A stretch of 64,000 nucleotides of DNA from Margaritifera margaritifera (lineage: Eukaryota; Mollusca; Bivalvia; Unionida; Margaritiferidae), in NCBI GenBank assembly GCA_029931535.1, contig JAQPZY010001684.1, positions 4,632,001-4,696,000 on the forward strand. The letters run 5' to 3'. Below the pieces are notes generated by a model. That model worked only from the letters and a program-made list of their open reading frames with translations, searched no databases and was not told the origin of the DNA. A program made the translations under genes and the position numbers. Below, one piece after another: positions 1 to 11,000 of this stretch (the stretch's first letter is position 1; each line of letters begins with the position of its first letter).

Positions 1-359
1 TGGAAGCATGACTATTTGAGTGTATCACAGCATACAGTACTCAGGCCAGATGTCAGCATAAGCGGATTATGATATAACAATGCACTGGTAAGATGGTTTA
101 TCAATATGAACAAAAGATTTGTTTATGTAACAATGGACAGATTCCAGTGCATTTATAACCAAGTTTGCGGCTTCCTTTTAGGGGTGAAACTATTAATCGA
201 TATATCTATGTATCGATACTTTTTCTATATCGATACCCGTATCGATACAAGAGGGGAAGAATCGATAAAAAAAACTATACTTACTCTATGCAAGTTACTT
301 TAATCTTCAGCAGTCGTGAATAATTATTAGTCATTTGTCTTTTCATTATTTAAATTGAG
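1..359. other. Upstream non-coding DNA
   Basis: No gene is supported. Positions 195-270 hold several short ATCGATA/TATCGATA palindromes. The open frame at 106-303 has no recognisable domain and looks like chance. Confidence 0.5.
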
Positions 360-1160
360 AATTCATCTGAGACAGCCGTAGCAAGTACATGCACTCATTT
401 CTGTCAGTAAAAAAAAAAGCAATTGACAACACCCACTCGTCTTCTACAAATTAACACAAGGTGACTAACTCACGTGGTTCGAAATCTGCCCCCTTCTCCC
501 GCCCCAATTCCATGCTAATAAGTTTATCTCGTCTGCATCTTCAGCCCCTGATTGCATATATCAACGGAAAGAAGACATTGCAGATTTCTTCCCTATGTAT
601 GATTTAAGTACTTTACTAATCATTTAATAACCACTTTTACGCGAAATTTATCTGTTGCATCGCATCTTGTCTACTTGGATCGAATTGAAGGCTACACATC
701 CGGTGTGTCATGCAGTGTTACATGCAGTTCTGATTAGTGGTTATTGTTTGTTCAAGTCCAGGGTAAAACAATAACCACCAATCATAACTAACTGTAGCTT
801 GTTCACTGCGTGACATACCGGAAATATTGGCATCCAAACTCTATCCAAATAGATATAAAGCAACATAGAAACTTCACACAAAAGTGACTATTAAATGATA
901 TGTGTAAAGTACTTAAATCGTACATGGGGAATAAGTTTGGAATATCTCCTTTTACGTTGATAGATATAATCAGCGACCGAACCTGCCGATGAGATTAATA
1001 AAAAAAAAAAAAAAAAAATACAGAATCGGCAAGGGGCCAGATTCCAAATCGCGGGAGTTATAGCCACCTCGTCAATTTGTAGAAAGGGAGTGGGTGTTGT
1101 CAATAATTTCCTTTTTCACTGACAGAAACAAATGTCTGTGGCCGCGGCAGTTGATTTGCA
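360..1160. repeat. Large imperfect palindrome (foldback element)
   Basis: The left arm (about 360-757) matches the reverse complement of the right arm (about 758-1160) along most of its length. The centre is near 757. Paired landmarks include ACAACACCCACTC near 427 against GAGTGGGTGTTGT near 1088. GATTTAAGTACTTTAC near 600 pairs with its complement near 910. CCGGTGTGTCATGCAGTG near 699 pairs with its complement near 806, and GGTTATTGTTT lies beside the centre. One arm carries an A-tract near 1000. The structure resembles a foldback or MITE-like element. No transposase is present. Confidence 0.75.
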
Positions 1161-2335
1161 TCTGCAGGAAGTACAATGTGAAGGATTTGGCTATTAGTCA
1201 TATCCGCTCCCACGCTCGGACTTGTTATAGATAAGAATTTCCTTGCAAAAGGAAATTGCACTGTTTCTTCACTTTCGAAGATAACACCTTAATCTCTTCA
1301 AAATTGAAGTGAAGACATGAAACTGGCAACAAGATGTTTTAAAAACATTCATTCAATGTAAAACAAAGGGTGTGGTGACCAGGATGAGTCATGCATATGA
1401 TCGAATGGAGCAGTAACAATGATTTATATATGATTTATAGCATGCCAGCAATTTGATTAACATTTAAAAAGAGCATGTATTGTATACATTATTATTATTA
1501 TTATTGATGTTGTTGAAAATACAAATAATTTCTAAATATGATAAACATATAAATCATTATTACTAAGATTATTTATTTTACAATCTGATTCAATTTCTTA
1601 ATTTTAAAATTGTGAGAAAAAATATCAACATTATTATACAATATTATTTCTATTTTTATTTGTATTTGTTTTTGATCTGGGAAAAAAGTATTGTCATCTG
1701 AATATTTTAATTATTATTTGAATTATTACTTATTTTGCATGCATGTGTATAATGTGTATGTGTTTTTTTTGTTGGTCTTATATAATAATAATAATGACTA
1801 AATTACTTGCTTTTTTAAATGTACTTAATTATAATTTTTACAAAAATATTATAATGCTATTTTTATTCAGACTTTATTATTTTGGAATGTGTGGGATATA
1901 ATTTTAAAAAAATGATAAAGTCTATATTTTACTTACATTACATTTTATGATTCAGATAATTTTTGTCACTGTAGTTTCGTAGCTGTTATTTTAATTTTAC
2001 TGCTTATACCGGATGGTATTGTGCACGTTTTATACAGTATAAATGTACCGTCTTTTAGTTTTAACTGCGTGAGGCTCAGCGTTGCAACCATGTACCTTAC
2101 GACGTGTATTAGGCAGTGCTTATACTATGAATAGCATTTTCTTTAACATTGCACTCGCCATTAACGACTTTATTTTTCCAAATTAAAAAAGTATGCGTAG
2201 ACGGAACAAGGTTTGGTTTGAAATTTTGTAAGGTATATAGAGATTAAATAATCCTTAGCTACATAGTAACTGTCCCAGGTAAATACTTTCGAAGACCGAA
2301 GGTGGTGTACGATTCAGAATGGAACGGGCCCATAC
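1161..2335. other. AT-rich non-coding stretch
   Basis: Very AT-rich sequence with short ATT and AAT runs (around 1490 and 1785). I see no gene, RNA or mobile element. Confidence 0.5.
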
Positions 2336-2765
2336 TAGTAAATGTCCATTTGTATTCGATTGAGGATATAGGCGTGAAATCGAATCTTAGGGGAAATTCT
2401 TTTCGTAACGTGTGGAAAAGGGGTGAAGGCTGAGTCATACAATATTCGGACCATGCGGAGTATTATCAAGTTTTGTCTTAGATGTAGATGTGATATTTGG
2501 GGGGGGGGGGATGAGTAAAAGAAAAAGCCCCCCCCCCCCCCACAGATTGAATGGTCTATCTCTTAGGAGAGAAAAACGCGATTTTACGTGACATAAAGGC
2601 ATGGTTCTGCTTTCAAATTAAGTGAAATAATGTAAGACTGTTTATCTTGCATTGCCAATGAAATAGTGAAATGTTTTCAAAGCAACTCGTTCACCTTTGA
2701 ATAAAATTGAAATAGTTTACTATATTTTTCCTTGTAACAAATAGAGCTCATCTTCACGAGCCCAT
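2336..2765. repeat. Interspersed repeat, copy A
   Basis: This stretch aligns by eye with 55285-55865. Shared landmarks in order are AATGTCCATTTG, GATTGAGGATAT, CTTAGGGGAAATTCTTTT, CGTAACGTGT, ATTATCAAGTTT, a G-run followed by a C-run, ATTTTACGTGA, and CTCGTTCACCTTTGAATAAA. It is non-coding and probably a non-autonomous mobile element. Its ends are not defined by a visible target duplication. Confidence 0.75.
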
Positions 2766-5700
2766 TAAAAGTGGACTGCATTTTAACACTGGGATGTGGA
2801 TACAGGTGTTTCTAGTTGTACATTTAATTTTAATTTATTTTTGTGTCATTTTATTTGCAGGTCTGATGGTTGTGATTTCAGAATCTTTACAGCTTCATGA
2901 CTGTATTTGATGTCCATAAGTCCACTTAAGGGAGCATCATGTAGTTTAAAGTCATGTCAGTCTGACTTGAGACTATTTACAGGAATCATCTGGACGTTTG
3001 AGGCTGTATCAGACTGACTTCAGACTGTTGTGCACTAAGTCATCATGAAATGTCAGACTGATTTCAAACTATTTCGAGAGACTATTATACAATGTCAGGC
3101 CCTGCCAGACTGTTCAGACTATACCATAGCACTCTCCTTCATGGCCTGAGACTGATAATTGAAGACATTGCAAGAAGCCTCAGGAGTATACTTGTCAGTG
3201 CCTCTTTCTGTTTCTTTCTTTTTATGCACATTTTATCTATGTTTGATCTAACAGCACACTATAATTTCTCTGACACCCAGTCTGTTCTGATAGACAGATA
3301 TACCCTATATTAAAAGCTACTTTGGTTACACTCTCTCCAGTCTGCTAGTTGTTTATGAGGCTAAAATGTATCTAGGTTTCCATATAAAGAAGTAACTGAT
3401 ACTATTTGATTCTATGGAATGCCAGTCCACTGAAGGTTAACCACCTTTGTCTGCTAGTGACTCATGAGGCTAAAACATATCTAGGTTTCGATCTCAAGAA
3501 GCAACTATAAGTGTAGGATTCTCTCTTTATGGAATGCTACTCCACTGAAGGTTAACTACCACAATCGCTGTTGATACCCATTTACATGCTGATACCATGC
3601 AAGATTATGTAACAATTCTCATGCTAATAGTTGGGCTCTACTCAGATTCTGATTTCTTATTGACTCATTGGTCAATTAATATATGAACTTTTGAAGGACT
3701 TAATCAATTCAAACCAATATTGGCTTCAGACTTTTGACGGACTTCATAAATTCAAAACCAATATTGGCTTGAGACTTTTGAAGGACTTCATTAATTCAAA
3801 CCAATATTGGCTTGAGGCTTTTGATGGACTTCATAAATTCAAATCAATATTGGTTTGAGACTTATATTAAGAAGACTTGAGTTAATTTTGATTTTCAGCT
3901 GTTCCAGAAACATTTAATGATGTTATGGCCCCAGTTTGAATCTTTTATTGGATCATTTTGCATTATTTTATTTTCACTCTAAACAAAGGGCTTCATTAAT
4001 TCAGACTAAATTTGTATATGTGTAACATTAGGAATACCTAGATTAGGTTTGGTCTTTGCCATTGTCCAACAGAATTGAATGGAGTTATCTCCCCTATTTG
4101 ATTCGGAGCATTTTCCTCAATAGCATCAGCATTTTATTTCAGCTTAATCACTTTTTAAGGTCATCCGGAATGGAAACCAAATTTTGTATGAGGCTTTATG
4201 TTAAGAAGACCAAGGTCAAGTTTGATTTTCACAATTTTCTAACAGAATGTAATGAATTGTTGTCCCCATTTGTGTTAAAATGTCCTTCAAATTCATAATA
4301 TTGGTGGGGACATCCATGTTGTATGTGCACATTTCTGGTTTCCTTTCCATTTGCAGTAGTTGTCAGCAGACTTATAATACCTGTCAAGAGAATTTTAGCA
4401 TTAAAATAATCTGGCAATATCTCTTACAATAGACAGAAAACATAAAAATTCCAGTCTAATTTCAGATGCCCAGACTGGTGTCATTTTGTTTTCAGATGGA
4501 CATATTACTGCCAGTATATTTGGAGTATATTGTCAGATGGAATTTTCGCATGCTCAGTAATATGACATGAACTGTAGTGAAAACAACTTTTTCTGGCTGT
4601 TTTAAGAAATTGCTATATAATGATTTGATGCCAAGATATTTTCAAATACTTGATCTGACAATATGATAGCATGAGACTGGCAACATATTGACATCAATTT
4701 GACATTTTTTTAAACCAGTGTATGTGCTGATTATGGCTTTACTGGTAATTAGCTAATGATATGCTGGCAAGAAACTGACAATAGACTGGAAATAACATGA
4801 ATTTTCTGAAGGGTGTAAAAGTTTATGTCAGATTACTGTCACACACTTTATTTCAAAACTTTAAATTGCTTATTGGCATATGCATAGTTTAAACTATTTG
4901 AAAATTTAAACTATTGATTAATGATATACATGATTTTCCTAATACAGCATAGTGTCGCAAATCTGATGCAAACCTTTGCCAATAAGATTCAAGATTAAAC
5001 GTGACTATTGTTATCTTGCCTGCATTAGCATAGGCTAGTCAATCATTCTGATGTATGAGGGATAGCTATCTTACTTAAACTGTAAAATCAGGAAGGTCTG
5101 GCATTTCATATATGTGTCCTTTGACCTCCAGGTAAGGTAAAGAACCTTTGAAAATCTTGGTTAAATTTCCAGTCAAGTGTTTTTTTTTTTTTGTTTTTTT
5201 TTTTTTTTAGACAACCTGGTTGTAAGTTTAAGCAATCTTATGGTATGAGTTTCTGTCTGGCATGTATCATCTGTCATCAGTCGTGTGTCCGCCATTGTCA
5301 GTCAGCATTTTCTATTTTCAGCATATTCTAAAATTCCACAAGACCAGTTTCAACCAAATATGGCAGAGGGCTTTCTGGATGAAGGCCTTGAACATTTGTA
5401 AACATTATTTTGATCAGCCATCAAATATGGCACCCATTATTGATAATGGAGGAATATTTAAACAACTTCTAAAATACTGCTGCACAGAGTTTGACCATAT
5501 ATGACAGAAAACATTCAGGCCTGAAGACCTTTCCGACTTGTACAAAATAATGCAAATCTGTCATCAGATATGGCTGTCATTACTACATATTGAATTTAGA
5601 TGTCATAAATTGCCCTAGATTAGCAGGGCATTTATATCTTATGAAGAAGTTTCTGTGGGGTGATGGTGTGGGGGTAACATTGGCACCTTCTCAGAAATAA

Positions 5701-5767
5701 TTATATATTACTATAGAAAATTAATAATCATTTTTAATATTGCTCCTGTATAATATTTTCCTTTCAG
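2766..5767. other. 5' flank of the NLR-like gene, low-grade repeats
   Basis: No coding exon is supported. It holds two copies of a roughly 115 bp unit (about 3335-3560, marker GAGGCTAAAA.ATATCTAGGTTT). Three copies of a roughly 56 bp unit follow (about 3705-3865, marker CCAATATTGGCTTGAGACTT). A degenerate copy of the molluscan ATCAAATATGGC repeat lies at about 5280-5590, and T-runs at 5180-5210. The promoter and the non-coding first exon of the downstream gene probably lie here or further upstream, but I could not identify them. Confidence 0.5.
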
Positions 5768-5780
5768 GAACACTGAGGCT
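5768..5780 (+). promoter_or_regulatory. Splice acceptor and last 5' UTR bases before the start codon
   Basis: A pyrimidine-rich tract ending in TTCCTTTCAG immediately precedes 5768. The ATG follows at 5781. This implies at least one upstream, probably non-coding, exon that I could not locate. Confidence 0.6.
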
Positions 5781-6290
5781 ATGACTGCACCATTAAGGTT
5801 CCAAGACAAGAAGTATACTAAATGGGTCAAGTGTAGCCTGGCCTTGATCCTTACGAAGGAGGGACTCCATGACTATGTAGACAGTGAAGTGAAAAAACTC
5901 CATTTCCATATTAAACAAAAAGTCACATCAATCCCTGGTGGACCTTCTGTTGGGAAGATATGTGGCTCTTGTACGTGGAAGGATGTCAAAAAAGCAGGGT
6001 TCAACCCTGTTACATGGTGCATCAAATGCAAGAATAATATATGTGACAGATGGCTCTCTGAGATCTTGGCTATCCATACTGACCCACACATTCCTAGTAT
6101 TAGCTGGAGAAATGCAGATATAAGTCGGTGGCCTACAGATCCATATGAAATCATAAAGGTTTACATGCCAAAGGGTCAGGACAAAACTCACAATCTCCCC
6201 CAGGAACTTGATGCACCGGCGATATTCTCTCTTTTGAAGTATTGTACTTGGTTCAGCAAAAGTATTCCAAAGATTCAACTACTCTCTGAT
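5781..6290 (+). CDS. Exon 1: CXorf38-like N-terminal region
   Basis: Encodes residues 1-170, ending at the donor GTAAGT. The order of features matches the uncharacterised vertebrate CXorf38 family. A helical start (YTKWVKCSLALILTKEGL) is followed by a cysteine cluster CGSC (C61, C64) and CIKC (C80, C83) that could bind one zinc. Then comes the tryptophan-rich stretch ISWRNADISRWPTDPYEI and an MPKGQ motif, then a helix LLKYCTWF leading into the HEPN-like motif of exon 2. Reading past the donor gives only about 34 further residues before a stop. The first ATG after the acceptor was chosen as the start. Confidence 0.8.
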
Positions 6291-8016
6291 GTAAGTACCA
6301 GATTCTTAGGTAGAAGGGAAAATGGAAACATAGATATATTTCTTATTTGCAAAATATTGCCCTTAAAATTCCAAGATATAGAAAACATTATGTAAGAATT
6401 ATATGGACCATGCACATATTTTATCCGACTTAGTTTTACCTTATAAAAAGGGGCAGCTGTAGACAAGTGTTGTAGTTCATATTTTAAATATTAAAGATTA
6501 AAACTAGAATAATTACATCAGTTTACCATTTTACTTGCCGTTTGTATATACTGCCACAAAGTTCAATGATTTATATTAATAGTTATGTCCATTCATCTGT
6601 CTGTGTTGAAAATTTAGTTTTGATACAATGAATTCTACTTCACATACGTTTACAAAACCTGGCTGGTTGGTTGCCCAATAGAATACAGATAATCCTATCA
6701 ATCGTTTGCAGGTAAAAGATCAATGTGACCAGGGAAAGTAAAACTGTTTTGGTTCAATAATTTGAGTACTGCTGACCATACTTTTTCAAAACTGCACAGG
6801 TATGTTTCTCTTAATAGGACAACGTAACATACCAGTTTTGCAGTCCAAAGGTAAAGATGACTGCGGCACTAGGAAAGAACCTTAAAGATTAGTTGCCCTT
6901 GACAGTGCAAAAAAGCCTATCGATTTGATGTATTCATGTCAGTGGTCAAGGACATTGATTTCTGACTGAAGACAATCAGTGTTTGCATCAGGAGTTTTTT
7001 ATCCCTCATACCACCACTATATTTTGCAGGTGGGTTGAACTTGATGACAGAATCAAACATGATGATTTCAGGTTCAATAGGTCCAGGCCAAGGTCACTAT
7101 GACCCACTACATTGCAGGCAGTGGATGCATTATGTAATGTTGCCATTACAGTTGTATTGCCAAGGCAACAGTTTGCATACAACAGCATAATCTTCCATTT
7201 TTATATTTATATTTCAGTTGATAGATGTCCGCAATAACGTTTTACACTCTGGTGAACTCAGAGTCTCTGACAGTGATAAAGACATGGGGATAGACAAGAT
7301 GATACAGCTATTGTCTGACCTCAATATAAATAGCAGTGCTCAGTCTGAATTAAACAAGGTAACTCTGCGTTTATGGTGAAACAGCTAATAGCTTCATCCT
7401 GATGTAAATCTTTCTGTCAAATTTGTTTATCTCAGTATGTCTCCTGTTGCAGGCGAGAAATTTTAATGAACATTTTTCAGGATATTCTGTATGTAATTTC
7501 AGAATCGAAAAAAGTTTAATCTATCAGTTTTTGCATCAATACAGGTGGTTTTAACATCATTGTTACATTCTCAGCAGTGCACGAGTTTTCAAGATAGATA
7601 ATTTCATCTCCTTCAAAGTAGAACGATAGAATTGTACAGTTTATAAATGGTAAAATAACAGTTATTGTAATATTTTTGCTCATATTCTTCATACTTTTAT
7701 GCTCTCTAGAAAATCAAGTCCTTTACAAAATACATTAAGGTTGATAATTTGCATTTCATATTTTTCAGCATATATCAGCAAATGTTCATTGGTCTTTTTT
7801 CCTCTTTTATCATCTTCCAAATTCACAGCACTTTTACAAGAAATATTATTTTGAGCACTCTTACAAGAAAACCTGTTGTCTATTCAGTTCATAAGATCAG
7901 GTAACACTGAAATTTCATATTTTTACGTACAGCACTCTATCATAAGCATTCGCGAAAAGGCAAAAATGGTGGACGTAAACAAATAATAGTCCGAAAACTT
8001 TGATGAAGGAAGACAT

Positions 8017-8082
<66 letters not shown>

Positions 8083-11000
8083 TCCGGTGACTTTGCTGGC
8101 CATGTAATGTATTGAGTATTATTTAGTCATTTGGATTCTTCAGTTATATAAACCTGCTGTTATTGTCCTGGAAATTAGGGTTTATCACTAAAATGTTGGG
8201 CTAAAACTTGCCAAAGATGTTGATTAAGTATGTTACGATATTTCCCAGCATTAATGGTCCCATTGACTTTGCACAAAGTCCCCACACTGCAGTAAGTGAT
8301 GCAACCTTACACCATTATTGACACCACCCATTGCCAGTTAGGGCACATGCACTCAGGATGATATGTTTACTTTGAACATTGCCAAACAAAAACACTTTGA
8401 ATTTGTCTGATAACTATTTTTGATTCATCACTAAATATTATTTCACCCCACTGGTCATCATTCCATCTCCTGCACTGTAAACACTATGAACGCCTCATTT
8501 TCTATTAATTTCCTTTATGCACTTCTTTTGAACCACTCCACAAAACGTCATTCCATCTCCTACACTGCCAAACATCTTATTTCTGAGCAAAACTGAACAG
8601 TAACAGAATGAACTTTATCAATCCTTTTTTTTCATTAAATTCAGCAGTTATATCCTTCAAAACATTTATATAATTTTTTCTTACATGTGTCAATAGCAGG
8701 GCTCGGGAATAAATTTCCAAAGCACTCAACCCTGGGATGAGTGAGTTGCAGGAGTTACTCATCCTTGTCCTCAATATACTCAACACAGTACACTTCTCCA
8801 CTACAATTATTTTGCTTATACTAAAGACTTCAGGTACATGATGCAAGCTTGATACTAAAATGGGTCAAAATCATGAAAATATTATATTCTAATACAAGGC
8901 TACTCAGATTGTAGTTGTACATATAGCCCTTGATTTCCTAGTGGTATTCACGTTCAGAGTGAAACCTTGCAATGATGTAGGTGTCATAATTTTCCTTTTA
9001 ATTTTGTTTAACTCAAAATTATACAGATACATCCTTTGCAGTGATGATGCCGTCACATAAATGGCATTTGTTAAAAAATGTCACAGCTTGTAAGTAGCAA
9101 AATATTTATATTATTGTAATAGTCTATCCACTGCTGCACCACCAACATCATCAGCTGGGACCATCTATCACTGGGTGTTCGCTTCTTATCCCGAACATCA
9201 TCCTGATGGCGGGGCAGCATATTGATCAGTCACTACCTGTTGGTGGTAGGCTGCCATCTCTTGTCATTGTGCTTCATCCATAGCCAGCTGGATACTCTTT
9301 CAGCAGTTTTGCCCAATGCTTGAACTGCCATTTTACGGTTTATCCTTGTTATCCATAGAACACTGAGCATCTTCCAGACCGATTGAGTAAACAACCAAGT
9401 ACTCCATCCCCTGCTCTTGCATGTCTCCATCAGCTTTGCATGCTTGGTCAACTTTTGTTCATGAGCCTCATCACACCTCCTCCCAAGGTACACCAGCTTC
9501 TTCCTAGACTCTGACCAAATCACTACATCTGGTCGTAGAGATGTCTTGACAATTTCCGGGAAAACCAATTTTTTCCCAAGATCCACACGCATGTCCCAAC
9601 TCTCTGCTTCATGGAGGATTCCCCTCATCTGTAGTGAGGTGTTACTTGTTTCTCACTCTTTGACAAAGTTGATAAATCTTAGCCTGGTAATTGGTGCTGG
9701 TTGTTTCTTATTTCTTTCCCTCTCAAAGATGTCTGCTAGCTCTAGGAGGACCCTTTCATGCCTCCATCTGTAGTGGCCTTGCTGAGAGGATGTGCTCGAG
9801 TCTGCATTTTTTACCACAGAGAGTACATGTAGGATTCTCAATGAGGCCCCATCTGTGCAAGTTTGTTGGAGATGGCAATAGATCATGCCTACAGCAGCGA
9901 TCTTCTTGTCTTGCGAGTGCTTCAGCATCATAAGTACCCTTGCTATGGCTGCATTGTACTCTTCCACCACTGATGACAATAGTAGCTGGAGTATTTCAGA
10001 CCTAGTGTAGAGCTCAACTTCTGTGAATGATGGTGATTGTTCTTTCTAAGCTCTCCACAGTTGTTGCTGCTATTTTGTATAGCATCAATTGCCAGAACAG
10101 TCTAGGCAGTATTCCACTCTGGTACATCCATGCCTTGAATTTCTGTGGAAGTCCTGATCTGTCAGTCTTCTGCATCTCTCCTTCTCCCTGGTTCTTTAGC
10201 TGTTTTATGCTGTTTGTGTCTTTGAACATTGGATCAAACCACTTGCCAAGGCACTTGATAGGATTATCCAGAATAGATAGGATCTCCTCATCTTGGATCT
10301 TCTTCACAAACTGGGAGGTGACCTGACCGTTTCTTAACACCAAGTTCCTGGACTTCCTTGGCTTAAACTTCATGCAAGCCCATGATACAGTCTCCCCTAG
10401 TGCTGTCAACACCCATCTTGCCTGGACATGTGTGTCAGTGGTGACTGCCAGGTCATCCATGAATCCCCTGTTGGTTGGTATGCGTATCCCTGACAATGTT
10501 TATGGCCTGCTTGTCTCCTGTTCTACTGCTTTGATTATGAGGTTCATGCCCATGACAAATAGTATAACAGAGATGGTACAGACTGTAATGATCCCTCTTT
10601 ACAGCGCAATCCATGAACTTGTGAACTTCTCGGCTGTAAATCGTAGCTGGATGTTGCTGTGATACCTCTTAATTAACTGCTGTACACTCTCTGGTATATG
10701 GTAATGCTCAAGAGCTAATTCAATCAGCATGTTGGGTATCGAACCAAAGGCATTGGGAAGATCCAACCATACAATTGTCAAATTGCCATATTGAATCCTG
10801 GCCTCTCTGATGAGTTGACTTATGGCACATGTGTGTTAAATACACCAAGACAATCTTGGGACTCCTACTTTATGCACTGATGTATCGATACACTTGTTGT
10901 TTATCATGTACTTGGTTACTCTCTTTGGCAAGACTGAGAAGAATATCTTTCCTTCTACGCTCAGTAGCGATATCAGCCGGAACTGACATATCTTTGGAAT

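Noticed and set aside
5873..6278. Reverse-strand frames overlapping exon 1
   Set aside because: Antisense shadows of the CXorf38-like exon. No domain.
7915..8103. Frame rich in IYIY across the (AT)n run
   Set aside because: Microsatellite translation only.
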